Virus record (IMG/VR): IMGVR_UViG_3300007514_000025
Location: 1-47,537 of that record
Source of the DNA: a virus
Reading direction: 5' to 3' (one strand)
DNA: 47,537 bases
The position numbers were made by a program, and so were the translations under genes. This document shows, in pieces, positions 13,170-21,839 of the stretch. Position 1 is the stretch's first letter, and every line of letters starts with the position of its first letter. Below the pieces are notes generated by a model. It saw only the letters and a program-made list of their open reading frames with translations, was not told the DNA's origin and did no database searches.

Positions 13170-15101
13170 CTATGACCCCTGAACTGTAATGATTGTTACA
13201 GTTAGTATACCCTCCACCCAACCGTGGTCGTGGACCCACTTAATAATCCCACCTGCTTCGTAAGAGATACCCGCAACGTGAACGATTCTGGATTCATCAC
13301 CCATTTCAAATGTGACAAGAGAACGATCTTCTAGTAGCGCACGTACATATAGATAGTCGTCGTAAGTATCTTGGTAGATGTCACGGTTGTCGTGATGTGT
13401 TTGAGTTGTGAGAACGATTGGCAATTGGATAACTTCAGCCACAAATGGCATTGGTACAGCCCGTACTGTCCACCGATACAACGTCGGTGTGCTAGTACCC
13501 GGCCCGTTGAGTTTGATTGTCGGTGTAATATACTCACCTGTGACTGAAGACACAGTGCTGACATACTGAAGGTCAGACGCTACCAAACCATAATCAGTTG
13601 GATCTTTCTGCGAAGAAACCTGTACCGCCTTGATCCCCGGCGTATAAGAACCAACCACATCCGATTCTGTGTAGTAATCGCCGCCTGTATCATCTTCGAT
13701 AGTGATTCGTATAGACTGACTGGTAGCCAGTTCACTGTGCCTCATGTCAACTGACACACCGGCCTTCAGTTCTGTGGTACCCCACCTGAACCGGCCCTCA
13801 TCTATCGACCCAGTTGCTTCATAGTTCGTTGCATGTTCCTTGTAAGCACCAGCCCCGCTGATAGAAAACAGTCGTGTGGTACCACTCAACACCACACCCT
13901 GCACCGCTGCCGTCTTGCTGCCAACCATTAGATCACTGGCATAGGCGGGCACCAGAGGGCTTACAAACTCTTTCAGCGACAGCCTGCCCAGCCCTGAGCG
14001 TGTCGTCGCATCAAACGGTGAGTCATAGTTCTCCCATCCAAACCAGATGAACTCACCCTGCGCGTCGAACACCTGTACCCCATTGTCAATATCGATACGA
14101 GGGCCGTACTGGATAAACCCTGTGGCCTGACCACCGAATGTGTTCCCTGTAGCCAACGCCATCGCTGCTAAACGAATACCCTTTGAAGTCCCAAGACAAA
14201 GCAAACCACTATATTCGGATAAAGCATTGATTGTTTCTCCTTGTGGCAACTCTGCTGCAATAACAGGTTGACGCAAAGAACTCGTCGAATCGTTGATACC
14301 AATGTGGTACACACGGCCACGGTTGCCACGATTACCGGCAGCATAGATACCAGTAGGTGTACCTATGACAGACGACCATGTATCCACCTGTGAAAATGAA
14401 GCAGATGTGATATCATTAGCAGTTGCCTCATCTGCATCTGAAGGAAGAACTGTAAGCCGTGGACCGTCTGAAGCGATTAAGTAACCGTTTGCGACCCAAA
14501 CCCCGTCCCCCGCTGACATACCGCTCATCGTCCAGACGTTGCCAGTGCCAGATCCGACAGTTGTACCAGCAATCTTTTGCACCTCTCCACTGGTTCCCGC
14601 TACATATATGTTCGTGCCATCACTCGCAAGTCCCAGCACGGCCCCGGAGGCAGGGTTAGAAATCGTTGTCCACGACGTACCAGCATTCGTTGAATATTCA
14701 ACGTCGGAACCATCCGCCATATAGACATAATCAGTAGCGCCGACACTGGCAGTAGCCATATAAAGATTCGTATTGGCTGAAGACTTCGCTAAAGCCGTGG
14801 TCTTTAATAGAGTCAGTTCACCTTTAACCCAAGGGTTGATACCGGTGCTAGCATTAAACTTGCGTTGCTCAGACTCAAGCATGTCAGCCTCACGCTGACC
14901 TGCCCCTAGTTCCCAATCACTACGAGTACGTTTCCACACCCCAGCCTGATTAAGTGTCTGCTCCCCCGGTGTGCCCTGCGTATCAAAGCCTTGCCGGATT
15001 GGATCGACAGTTGCTCGCGCCAAACGAGAAAGATCAATATTATATTTACGATCTCCCAAACGGATAGGAAGGGCATCACGAGTTGTCTGATGAAGAGACA
15101 T
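13170..15101 (-). CDS. Tail nozzle/hub-like structural protein (643 aa)
   Basis: The protein follows the capsid and neck genes and consists mainly of repeated beta strands with Gly/Ser/Thr/Asp turns. Propeller-like blades are visible around residues 100-330 (YVYMADGSDVEYSTNAGTSW, LGLASDGTNIYVAGTSG, GVWVANGYLIASDG, TGIYAAGNRGNRG). Tail nozzle and hub proteins of podoviruses (T7 gp12 type) contain beta propellers, and the position fits. The C-terminal third is beta-sandwich-like. The assignment rests on fold pattern and synteny. Confidence 0.6.
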   Translation of the reverse strand: MSLHQTTRDALPIRLGDRKYNIDLSRLARATVDPIRQGFDTQGTPGEQTLNQAGVWKRTRSDWELGAGQREADMLESEQRKFNASTGINPWVKGELTLLKTTALAKSSANTNLYMATASVGATDYVYMADGSDVEYSTNAGTSWTTISNPASGAVLGLASDGTNIYVAGTSGEVQKIAGTTVGSGTGNVWTMSGMSAGDGVWVANGYLIASDGPRLTVLPSDADEATANDITSASFSQVDTWSSVIGTPTGIYAAGNRGNRGRVYHIGINDSTSSLRQPVIAAELPQGETINALSEYSGLLCLGTSKGIRLAAMALATGNTFGGQATGFIQYGPRIDIDNGVQVFDAQGEFIWFGWENYDSPFDATTRSGLGRLSLKEFVSPLVPAYASDLMVGSKTAAVQGVVLSGTTRLFSISGAGAYKEHATNYEATGSIDEGRFRWGTTELKAGVSVDMRHSELATSQSIRITIEDDTGGDYYTESDVVGSYTPGIKAVQVSSQKDPTDYGLVASDLQYVSTVSSVTGEYITPTIKLNGPGTSTPTLYRWTVRAVPMPFVAEVIQLPIVLTTQTHHDNRDIYQDTYDDYLYVRALLEDRSLVTFEMGDESRIVHVAGISYEAGGIIKWVHDHGWVEGILTVTIITVQGS

Positions 15102-15104
15102 CTC

Positions 15105-16022
15105 TTAACGTAGTAGTGTCGTTGGATACGCTGCGGAAGCAGCGGCGTCTGTCCGAATCCCATACTGGGACATCAAGCGACGAGCCTCTTCAGAGATGCG
15201 ACGCTGGTATTGCCCCTGTAATACCAATGAATAGCGCATACGATCTCCGGGGTTCAATGCGCCGTCACCCCGTGAATCACCAGCCGCATGAAGATCAAGC
15301 CGAGTAGATTCCTCACCTAACACCAAAGCAGCAGCAGCACCTAGTGGTGGGATGTCCTGCATCTCGCTAGATAGTTTCACATCATCTACAAGATCCGTAG
15401 TAATAGCAAGAGTACCAGTTACAAATGGATAAGCGTAAGTAACATAGGCAGTAACGGCTTTCTCAAGACCCTCCTGTCTAACCAACTTGTATGTTCCATC
15501 GTACTCTTGCATTGTGACATTGAACTTGAGAAGGCGATCCTCTGAACTACGCGCAGTACGTATGGCAGATAAAATCCGAATAAATCCGTTACTTAAGGTG
15601 ACGGTTATAGCCTGATCAGACGTACCAAAGGCAGCCTCTACTGTGCCAACTGCGAACAGGTTCTCCGGCAGCGCACGGATAGCGTCCTTGACTGCTTCAA
15701 ATATCTGATGCCCACTGAACCGTGGCTCAACCTCAATATCAACACCAACAGCAATGGTAGATAGTGCGGTACTGCCGTCTATGCCACGTTGAACAGTTGC
15801 ATACTCGCCGTTACGCGAGTGGACATACATCGTTTCATAACCAATTGTATTATTACCAACTGAAAGATAGGAACCTGCACGGATACCATCAGTCTGGTAT
15901 TTCAAATGGAGTGTAGACTCACTAGCAGAACTGATCTCTGTTCCTACAGCGTCCAATTCAGTACGTGTGTTACTAGAGAGCAGACGTTTTGTACGAGTTA
16001 CGGCATCACCGATAGTTGGCAT
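15105..16022 (-). CDS. Probable neck/head-tail adaptor protein (305 aa)
   Basis: This protein lies between the major capsid and the propeller-like tail protein, where podovirus-like phages encode an adaptor. It has a helical start (IGDAVTRTKRLLSS), a beta domain (about 30-100: GSYLSVGNNTIGYETMYVHS, TVQRGIDGST), and an alpha/beta C-terminal part with a basic end. No motif is diagnostic. Neck function is inferred from order. Confidence 0.5.
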   Translation of the reverse strand: MPTIGDAVTRTKRLLSSNTRTELDAVGTEISSASESTLHLKYQTDGIRAGSYLSVGNNTIGYETMYVHSRNGEYATVQRGIDGSTALSTIAVGVDIEVEPRFSGHQIFEAVKDAIRALPENLFAVGTVEAAFGTSDQAITVTLSNGFIRILSAIRTARSSEDRLLKFNVTMQEYDGTYKLVRQEGLEKAVTAYVTYAYPFVTGTLAITTDLVDDVKLSSEMQDIPPLGAAAALVLGEESTRLDLHAAGDSRGDGALNPGDRMRYSLVLQGQYQRRISEEARRLMSQYGIRTDAAASAAYPTTLLR

Positions 16023-16032
16023 AGGTTAGATA

Positions 16033-16086
16033 CTAGCCATCGGTGAGGGGCAGGGACACCCCTACCCCCCACCTATGGGTGGCTAG
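16033..16086 (-). terminator. Large hairpin after the major capsid gene
   Basis: On the transcribed strand a 14-bp stem (16060-16073 with 16042-16055; twelve Watson-Crick pairs, two wobbles, four-base loop) is flanked by a second pairing CTAGCCA/TGGCTAG (16033-16039 with 16080-16086). It lies four bases past the capsid stop. No U-tract follows, so it may reduce rather than end transcription, or protect the capsid mRNA from 3-prime decay. Confidence 0.5.
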
Positions 16087-16089
16087 AAA

Positions 16090-17274
16090 CTACGGAGTAT
16101 CCGTGTAACCAGTGAGGCTGGTGAATCGCGCCATGTGAGCCTCGCCCTTAACCTGAAGGCCTTCCTCACAGACAATCTGCACCTTGTCGCTGTCGCCAGT
16201 CTTGGCAAGAGCCTCCACTACGAGAGGCTGCATAACCCGACGGCTAACACCGTCCTTCTGGATGACAAACGCACTCTCGGAGTGCATCCAGCGGTTCCTG
16301 ACACACTGTGTCTCACCGAATTCGGTGAACACAGACATGACAGGTACCCGGCCACGGCGTGGGTCATCGATAACGTGACGCACCGTGTCGGTGTTAGTGG
16401 TGTCGTTGAGAGTAGCAAACGAAGCAGGATTCGCAATCAAAAGATCGGGAATACCGCCTGCGTTGTAGCACTTCTGCATCAACGTTTCCAACGCAGTAGC
16501 AGTCAGCGTTGTGCTGCTGCTGTCAGTGTTGGTTGTGATGAAATCCATCAAGCCACCAGTTGAACGGCGCTTGTTGGCTGAATCATCGTTTTTCTTACCA
16601 TAGAGGTAAGCCTGCTCACGGGTGATGACGTTCTCAACTGAGCGGCCATACAACTGCTTGGCAAACTCGTCGCTCACGCCATACCGGGTGATCTGCTGCT
16701 CTGTACGAGTCATATGGACCGGGGTAGGTCCAAAGATCTGCGTATAGTTTGAGCGGATCGTCCGGTCAGCCGACCGAGCGGTACCCGGATCAGAACCCTC
16801 AACGAGTGCAGTACCGAGACACATGATCGTGTCTTCGTGTGCTGCTGTCGTTGCGGGCCATGCTGAACCGTTAGTCCAATCGGCCAAAGTGATAACACCA
16901 GTGGTGTTGTTGATAGCAGTAATCCGTTTGACCGCACCGTTAATAACGGCACCCTCTTCTCCAACATTGAGAAGATCGTCTACTTGGAACTTGTAGGAAT
17001 CGGCTGCTGAGACTGTAACAGTCGTAACACCCGCTCCTGCGGCTCCTGTACCTGCGGCCTGTGCACGGGGAAGCAAAAGTTCCTCGTCCATCCATTTGAA
17101 TTCTGTCTGATCGGTACCAGAACTGGCTAGAAGTTGCCTTCCATCAGTCCCAATACCGTTGATAAACGGCGAATCAACAGGCGAAATCATATAAATGAGT
17201 TCGTCCATGTTGATCTTAACGCCGACGGCTAAGTCATAACTGGTGACGTTGCCTGAGTAGCCTACGATAGCCAC
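16090..17274 (-). CDS. Major capsid protein, SU10/DUF5309 type
   Basis: GTG 17274 follows AGGAG on the minus strand. The 394 residues match the SU10-type major head protein (DUF5309): an N-terminal SPVDSPFINGIG arm, a beta insertion with DDLLNVGEEGAVI, then MTRTEQQITRYGVSDEFAKQLYGRSVENVITREQ and the C-terminal spine with NPASFATLND, MHSESAFVIQK and EEGLQVKGEAHMARFTSL. It forms the HK97-fold shell. It is preceded by the scaffold and a small zinc ribbon and followed by a strong hairpin. Confidence 0.88.
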   Translation of the reverse strand: MAIVGYSGNVTSYDLAVGVKINMDELIYMISPVDSPFINGIGTDGRQLLASSGTDQTEFKWMDEELLLPRAQAAGTGAAGAGVTTVTVSAADSYKFQVDDLLNVGEEGAVINGAVKRITAINNTTGVITLADWTNGSAWPATTAAHEDTIMCLGTALVEGSDPGTARSADRTIRSNYTQIFGPTPVHMTRTEQQITRYGVSDEFAKQLYGRSVENVITREQAYLYGKKNDDSANKRRSTGGLMDFITTNTDSSSTTLTATALETLMQKCYNAGGIPDLLIANPASFATLNDTTNTDTVRHVIDDPRRGRVPVMSVFTEFGETQCVRNRWMHSESAFVIQKDGVSRRVMQPLVVEALAKTGDSDKVQIVCEEGLQVKGEAHMARFTSLTGYTDTP

Positions 17275-17286
17275 GATTTCACGCTC

Positions 17287-17643
17287 CTAAGTAATAGTGG
17301 GTTTGTTTTTCTTCTCCCGCAGAATTCCCTCATACTTTTTGCGATTATCGGCAAAGTCTTTGACACCAATGCGGCTTCCGTCACTTCTCAGATACGGAAC
17401 AAATGAACCATCCGGCCTACGTTCACCAGAGATTCCTTTCTCCCAGACCGGATTGGCCTGAGGAGGAGGAACCTTATTCTTTGTAGATGGCGCAGCCGCA
17501 GCCGTTAAGGCTGGCGATTGGAGAATCCGCTTTGCAGTTTCTTCTCCACAATCCTGACAAACCTTGTCGGGATTGTCCGCTATCTGTTGCACACGCTCGT
17601 ACTGAACGTGGCACTCAGAACATCGGTAAACGTATGTAGGCAT
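17287..17643 (-). CDS. FmdB-type zinc-ribbon protein (118 aa)
   Basis: The N-terminus MPTYVYRCSECHVQYE with C8, C11, C29 and C32 is the FmdB-family zinc ribbon. A Pro/Ala linker follows (about 50-70) and then a basic tail with KDFADNRKKYEGILREKK. Such ribbons occur in many phages between scaffold and capsid genes; the function is unknown. Its ATG shares one base with the scaffold stop (TAATG), implying coupled translation. Confidence 0.8.
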   Translation of the reverse strand: MPTYVYRCSECHVQYERVQQIADNPDKVCQDCGEETAKRILQSPALTAAAAPSTKNKVPPPQANPVWEKGISGERRPDGSFVPYLRSDGSRIGVKDFADNRKKYEGILREKKNKPTIT

Positions 17644-18119
17644 TACCTGTCAGAAACAACCCGTTGATCTGGGCTATTCCCACCCGCTGCTTCCAGTACC
17701 GTGTGGATGAATCGGGCTGCGGAGTCTTCCTTCGGACGACCCGCATCCAACATCTCCCTAAACTCACGATGACCTGCGTCGTATGGGCTTTCTGTCTGGT
17801 TTTCAGGTGGAACATTAGAATCAACAAGTGCCTGACGTTCTTTTGTCGCCTGCTCATCAGAAGAATCTGTCTGAACAGACTCGCTTGGAACACCCCTAAG
17901 GATACCCAAATCCTCTGCCTCGGCCCTCAGGAGATCAGTATCTAATTCTCCGTCATAAGCCTTGAACAGAAGTTGTCCGGCCTTGCTATCCGTATCAACC
18001 CCGGCCTTTAGAAACGCCATTTCACGTTTCATACTGTCAAGTTCCTGCGCTGCCTTGCGTCCTCGCTCGGCTGCTTCCCGCAGTTCCTTGATACCACCGG
18101 AATCTTGTTCGTCTGCCAT
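17643..18119 (-). CDS. Probable scaffolding protein (158 aa)
   Basis: ATG 18119 is preceded by AAGGAG with an eight-base spacer, so the longer open frame to 18197 is not used. The product is acidic and highly helical, with an early coiled coil (about residues 7-40: ELREAAERGRKAAQELDSMK), a disordered Gln/Ser/Glu-rich centre, and a helical C-terminus that may contact the capsid. Position directly before the FmdB and capsid genes and composition are typical of scaffolds; there is no sequence motif to prove it. Confidence 0.65.
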   Translation of the reverse strand: MADEQDSGGIKELREAAERGRKAAQELDSMKREMAFLKAGVDTDSKAGQLLFKAYDGELDTDLLRAEAEDLGILRGVPSESVQTDSSDEQATKERQALVDSNVPPENQTESPYDAGHREFREMLDAGRPKEDSAARFIHTVLEAAGGNSPDQRVVSDR

Positions 18120-18346
18120 GATGTCGCTCCTTTGCTGTCGCACATAGTCGGAGGAACTATGCGGTGCGTGACTTATGTGAATCGTACCGGTCGTCACAAC
18201 CCGATCCGATCTCCACTATGTACTCACTCAGAGCGTGGGTGTCCTGAGCGGTTTTGTATAAGCGTCACACTCGGCCAAAGGCGTCACAAGCGGCTTATGT
18301 CACAACTGTAACCTAGTTGTTACACAGAAAGCAAGTCAATTCTTAA
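18120..18346. promoter_or_regulatory. Intergenic control region before the head genes
   Basis: This is the longest gap inside the late unit. It contains four GTCACA hexamers on the plus strand (18193, 18264, 18283, 18299), a palindromic hairpin TGTAAC/GTTACA (18307-18312 with 18319-18324), and CATAGT/ACTATG (18143-18148 with 18156-18161). No gene is credible here. A promoter for the scaffold-capsid genes is likely, but no convincing -35/-10 pair was found. The repeats may bind a regulator, possibly with the phage WhiB protein. Confidence 0.4.
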
Positions 18347-18523
18347 CTAACCTGCTGGATGGTTGGCAATGAATTCTGCATATGCCTCAGGACTATTCAA
18401 AACGATAGTCACACCCGCTGGTTTCTCTTTCTTACCTATTGTCATACTGATCGTACCGACAAGCGTGCCGATAGCAACCAACAGCGCGGTAATACCCGCT
18501 ATAAGTTTAGTTAAATTGTTCAC
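18347..18523 (-). CDS. Small membrane protein (58 aa)
   Basis: GTG 18523 overlaps the previous stop as GTGA; the frame is open to a TTG at 18541. One membrane segment (about residues 5-30: KLIAGITALLVAIGTLVGTI) is followed by a short basic then polar tail. It lies in the lysis cassette after the holin gene and could be a second holin, an antiholin or an accessory membrane protein. Confidence 0.6.
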   Translation of the reverse strand: MNNLTKLIAGITALLVAIGTLVGTISMTIGKKEKPAGVTIVLNSPEAYAEFIANHPAG

Positions 18524-18978
18524 CAGTTCTCGTCGTACCAATCATCACACCACTTCCTAGTGCGACAAGCCTGCTCGTTCATATCAGTACGCCACCACAG
18601 ATCACCTAGTTCCCAACCCATTTCCTCTAGGCGCTGCTGAATCTCTTCGATCTCATCAACCCACTCAGGTTCCCTATCAGCATCGAGTAACAGACTAGCA
18701 ACTGAATCCTGTAGGTCTTCAAGATCCTCAGACAGATCAGATAGATCCGCTTCAGGAATAGCCTGAATCGCTGCTAGCAACTGGGCACTGGTAACAAGAT
18801 CGCTGGTATCTATAATCTCAATAGCCGCTACCGAACGTTCTAAAGTATCTATACGACTAGCAACCTGAGCAGCATTCCAAGTGACTACAGCACTGACAGC
18901 GATGATCGACCCGACAAGGCCCAAAGTGAGTTTAGATACTTGGACCTTCTTTAGTTGATCAACCACATCGTCAGACAT
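18520..18978 (-). CDS. Membrane-anchored acidic coiled-coil protein (152 aa)
   Basis: One transmembrane helix (about residues 17-37, LTLGLVGSIIAVSAVVTW) is followed by a long acidic coiled coil (about 40-125; DLSDLSEDLEDLQDSVASLL, EWVDEIEEIQQRLEEMGWEL) and a Trp/Cys-rich end. Topology and neighbours suggest a lysis accessory or membrane-tethered protein. Spanins are not expected for a host lacking an outer membrane, so that label is avoided. Function unknown. Confidence 0.6.
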   Translation of the reverse strand: MSDDVVDQLKKVQVSKLTLGLVGSIIAVSAVVTWNAAQVASRIDTLERSVAAIEIIDTSDLVTSAQLLAAIQAIPEADLSDLSEDLEDLQDSVASLLLDADREPEWVDEIEEIQQRLEEMGWELGDLWWRTDMNEQACRTRKWCDDWYDENW

Positions 18979-19217
18979 TAACGCTTGCGCCCCGGACGCT
19001 TATGTGCCCCTAAACCCTGCCCGAGAAAACCGGGATCTTTACCAGTAATCTTCTTCCGACGACGCAACCCAGCCTCGCGTCGTGTTTCACGATCCCTTTC
19101 AATATCCATTTTAGTCCACCATTTATTTCGTGCAGCCTGTACGGCCCCCGGATGCAACGGGCCATAAATACTTTCCAATTGCTTCCTGCTGGGGGTTGTC
19201 GTGCGGTTGGTTTTCAT
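18978..19217 (-). CDS. Unknown basic protein (79 aa)
   Basis: ATG 19217 shares one base with the holin stop (TAATG). The protein is highly basic (RNKWWTKMDIERDRETRREA, then LRRRKKITGKDPGF and a HKRPGRKR end), with no membrane segment. It may bind nucleic acid or acidic virion proteins. Family not recognised. Confidence 0.6.
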   Translation of the reverse strand: MKTNRTTTPSRKQLESIYGPLHPGAVQAARNKWWTKMDIERDRETRREAGLRRRKKITGKDPGFLGQGLGAHKRPGRKR

Positions 19218-19408
19218 TACGACGCTGCCGATGCCGATCCGTCACCAAACCTAGAGGCAACAACACCCTTGACAAGACTCAACGCAGCCGTAGCACCAGC
19301 CAACGCAGCAGCCTTAGCATTACCGATATCCCCACCAACAACAAAGATACCGAGGAACGCCTGAATAAAAGTAGCGGCTACCCGTTCAAGAACATCCTTA
19401 GTAAACAC
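19217..19408 (-). CDS. Holin, r1t type
   Basis: The 63-residue protein begins FTKDVLERVAATFIQAFLG, the characteristic opening of r1t-type holins. It has two hydrophobic segments (about 8-28 and 33-52, ALAGATAALSLVKGVVASR) and a short Ser/Ala tail. It would permeabilise the membrane at lysis and let the endolysin encoded at 11781-13166 reach the wall. This family is common in actinobacterial and Firmicutes phages. The start is GTG 19408, overlapping the preceding small gene. Confidence 0.78.
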   Translation of the reverse strand: MFTKDVLERVAATFIQAFLGIFVVGGDIGNAKAAALAGATAALSLVKGVVASRFGDGSASAAS

Positions 19409-19502
19409 TCTTTACCTTCTTTCCGGTTTTCTTAGCGTGCTTTTTAGCAGCAGCCTTACCCTTCTTGGTATAAGCAAACTTCTTCTTACCGACTTTAGGC
19501 AT
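19398..19502 (-). CDS. Tiny lysine-rich protein (34 aa)
   Basis: ATG 19502 overlaps the end of the preceding gene and the frame ends at 19398, overlapping the holin start by 11 bases. The product is about 40% Lys (VGKKKFAYTKKGKAAAKKHA). The histone-tail-like composition suggests binding to DNA or to the very acidic 464-residue protein encoded just before it. Length alone makes it easy to miss; coupling on both sides supports it. Confidence 0.55.
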   Translation of the reverse strand: MPKVGKKKFAYTKKGKAAAKKHAKKTGKKVKSVY

Positions 19503-20889
19503 TAGCCGCTCCGTATCCCGTAATATTACTACCCTGTGTTAACGCACCGCCACCGCCAGCAAACTCGCTGGTCCTGCGTGCGCGTCGCCGCTCCATTCTC
19601 TTCATCACCTTAGCGTCCATGTTCAAAGCATACGATATCCCTTCGTCCTTTATAGAGATATCATCTTCTCCTAAACGTGAACGAAATAGTTCAGTTTGCT
19701 GAGACAACGCAGTAAACGCGCCCTGCAACTGTTGATTTGTATAGTCCAAATCGGCAATCTCTTCAGCCATCGCCTGTGTGATCTTGCCTTCACGCCCAAG
19801 AATATTTCTAGCGTACCCAGCAGCAGTAGCAGCCTGTACCTGCTCACCAAGATCAAACAAATCTGCGTTAGGATCTAAGAACGTAGCCAACAAAGCATTC
19901 TCACCTACCGTTCCATACCACTTTTCGTACTGTTGCAATACTTCAGGTGGTGCATTGAGAACAGCGCCGATACCCTGATTGATCCGCTTGTCCAACTGCT
20001 GCACGGAAACATTACCAGCGATCAGATCCCCGATATAATCCGTTGCCCGCTTATCGTCCCGGCCCATCACAGTATCCAACCCATACTGAGTTAACAATTC
20101 TTTGAAACGAGTCTCGTATGTTAGATAATCTTGGATAGCGATTGCGTTGTAACCCTGCTCAAGCCTCTTATGGTAGCCGGGGAACCTTACCTTGAACTCG
20201 TCTTGTTCATAGAGTTCAGGCATAATATCCATAGGGTTGTCTGGTGCGAGCATTGTCACACCAGTATCAGGATGAACAAAGGTTCCTGTTAGACGAGGGA
20301 TGATCCAGTTTTCGATTAGCCGTCCGATGGCGTTACTATCGAAGCCAGCCATTCGTAGTTCTGATTCAAGTAACAGGCGCGCATGGGCTAGGTCAGCGTC
20401 GCTGAACTTGGGGACACCTTTCTTATTTAAAGATTCTGGATCCTCGTCATCGTCATCGAAGAATCCACTATCGGGGTTATCGCCCCAAGGGTCTTCCCAA
20501 ATGAAGTCATCTTCAGGCTCATCAGCAGGATCCTCATCAAGAGGATCTTCGTCTTCAGGATCTTCGTCTTCAGGATCCTCCTCTTCAGGATCCTCCTCTT
20601 CGGGATCCTCTTCCTCAGGTTTAAACTCATCAATCAGAGTTATCTGGGAACCACCCTCAGGACCCAACCCCTCCTCGTTCCATTCAAAGACTGTCTCATC
20701 ATTAATGTTTGCGAGTTCACCCTGCTCACGAAGTTTGTCAGCGACCCCTTCACTGATAATGCCGCTGCCCTTTTCGCCCGTACCCAGAGGGTCCGTAGCA
20801 AAAGCAAGAAGACCTTCGATACCCTGCTCTTGCTTTAGTGAATTAAGAAACTGTAGGTAGGAGACAGCCTCCGGTGTGAGATTTACCAT
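19495..20889 (-). CDS. Internal/ejection-type virion protein with acidic repeat (464 aa)
   Basis: Residues about 85-150 are an acidic low-complexity stretch built from EEEDP/EDEDP units, then a Trp/Asp-rich DNP segment. The C-terminal 300 residues are helical with many Leu/Gln/Glu and end with basic MKRMERRRARRTSEF and a Gly-rich tail. There is no enzyme motif. It belongs to a run of five very large late proteins between portal and lysis genes, where podoviruses encode internal ejection proteins. Confidence 0.6.
   Translation of the reverse strand: MVNLTPEAVSYLQFLNSLKQEQGIEGLLAFATDPLGTGEKGSGIISEGVADKLREQGELANINDETVFEWNEEGLGPEGGSQITLIDEFKPEEEDPEEEDPEEEDPEDEDPEDEDPLDEDPADEPEDDFIWEDPWGDNPDSGFFDDDDEDPESLNKKGVPKFSDADLAHARLLLESELRMAGFDSNAIGRLIENWIIPRLTGTFVHPDTGVTMLAPDNPMDIMPELYEQDEFKVRFPGYHKRLEQGYNAIAIQDYLTYETRFKELLTQYGLDTVMGRDDKRATDYIGDLIAGNVSVQQLDKRINQGIGAVLNAPPEVLQQYEKWYGTVGENALLATFLDPNADLFDLGEQVQAATAAGYARNILGREGKITQAMAEEIADLDYTNQQLQGAFTALSQQTELFRSRLGEDDISIKDEGISYALNMDAKVMKRMERRRARRTSEFAGGGGALTQGSNITGYGAANA
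20520..20618 (-). repeat. 15-bp tandem repeat encoding EEEDP units
   Basis: About six to seven near-identical 15-bp units (CTTCAGGATCCTCCT on the plus strand and variants) encode EEEDP/EDEDP pentads. Units differ mainly at synonymous or Glu/Asp-swapping positions, so the acidic charge is conserved while DNA varies. Copy number may vary between relatives. Confidence 0.8.
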
Positions 20890-21839
20890 GCCACGCCTCC
20901 AAAGTTTCGTGTGCCGAAGGTATTGGAGATACCCATTGCAAGATTGCGGACACCATTACGAAAGTCATCTGTCATCTGGTAGCGCCCCTGCTGCTTCGAC
21001 CATGACTCTGCCTCTTGACGATTGATGAACCGCTTGCTGTCACCCTCTCCAACAACCAAATCATCTAAAGCCATATTGTATAGACGAACATCATTTTCAT
21101 TCAATTCTAAAGTCTTAGCGATTTCTTGTTTCGCACTAGAAAGAAGATCAGAAATAGTCACCCCTTGGGACGCTAGTTCCTGAACATTTACGAAGTCAAA
21201 GGTTGAGGCAGCGAGTGTCTGGATAAAGTCTTGGGCGTTATCCATAGAATCATTACCTGCTTCAATCCCGTACGCATAATCCCAAACTTTTCCATCACCA
21301 ATTGGGACAAGCATACTCTGTGCATAACTCTTAATATCCTCAAAGGAACGCTTGATACCACCCCGTATTGGCTTGTCGCCGCTACGACCAATCTCAACAA
21401 GACGCTCTGTCATCTCATTAAGATCCCAATCATACCGTTCGGCCTGTTCGGCCAGCAGAGCGATCCTTTCGGATGTGAACGACAAACCCTTGTTGAATAG
21501 GATTTGTTTAATATCTTTTGTGTTTTGGTGAAGATTTCTTTTGTATGTAGCCGGATCCTCTGCTTCAAGAATAATAGAATCTCTTACACTTTTAGTTTGT
21601 GTCTTATACCAATTTGAATTCTTCATTAGATTAAGCAATGTGTCTTCCATTTCAGACCAAACTACCTGTGGCGCTCCCTCTTTACTGAAGTCTGCAAAGT
21701 AATCTTGAATAATACCTTTAAGCCCTTCGTTCCCTTCAATTATTTTTGCCCAACCGGGGTACAACGCCTTGATTTTTTTCCACCAATCGCCGGGATCCCA
21801 CTTGGGCATAAAGTCTTCTGTAACACCGGGATCAGGCAT
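20883..21839 (-). CDS. Internal/ejection-type virion protein (318 aa)
   Basis: ATG 21839 shares one base with the previous stop. The protein is helical and soluble-looking, with an N-terminal WDPGDWWKKIKALYPGW motif whose PGDW core recurs near the start of the giant protein (WWNPGDWGQ). No enzymatic signature. Position and style place it with the ejection proteins. Confidence 0.55.
   Translation of the reverse strand: MPDPGVTEDFMPKWDPGDWWKKIKALYPGWAKIIEGNEGLKGIIQDYFADFSKEGAPQVVWSEMEDTLLNLMKNSNWYKTQTKSVRDSIILEAEDPATYKRNLHQNTKDIKQILFNKGLSFTSERIALLAEQAERYDWDLNEMTERLVEIGRSGDKPIRGGIKRSFEDIKSYAQSMLVPIGDGKVWDYAYGIEAGNDSMDNAQDFIQTLAASTFDFVNVQELASQGVTISDLLSSAKQEIAKTLELNENDVRLYNMALDDLVVGEGDSKRFINRQEAESWSKQQGRYQMTDDFRNGVRNLAMGISNTFGTRNFGGVAW

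Noticed and set aside
20300-20860. 186-codon serine/glycine-rich frame opposite the acidic repeat
   Set aside because: It is the antisense reading of the EEEDP repeat and lies against a coupled late gene.
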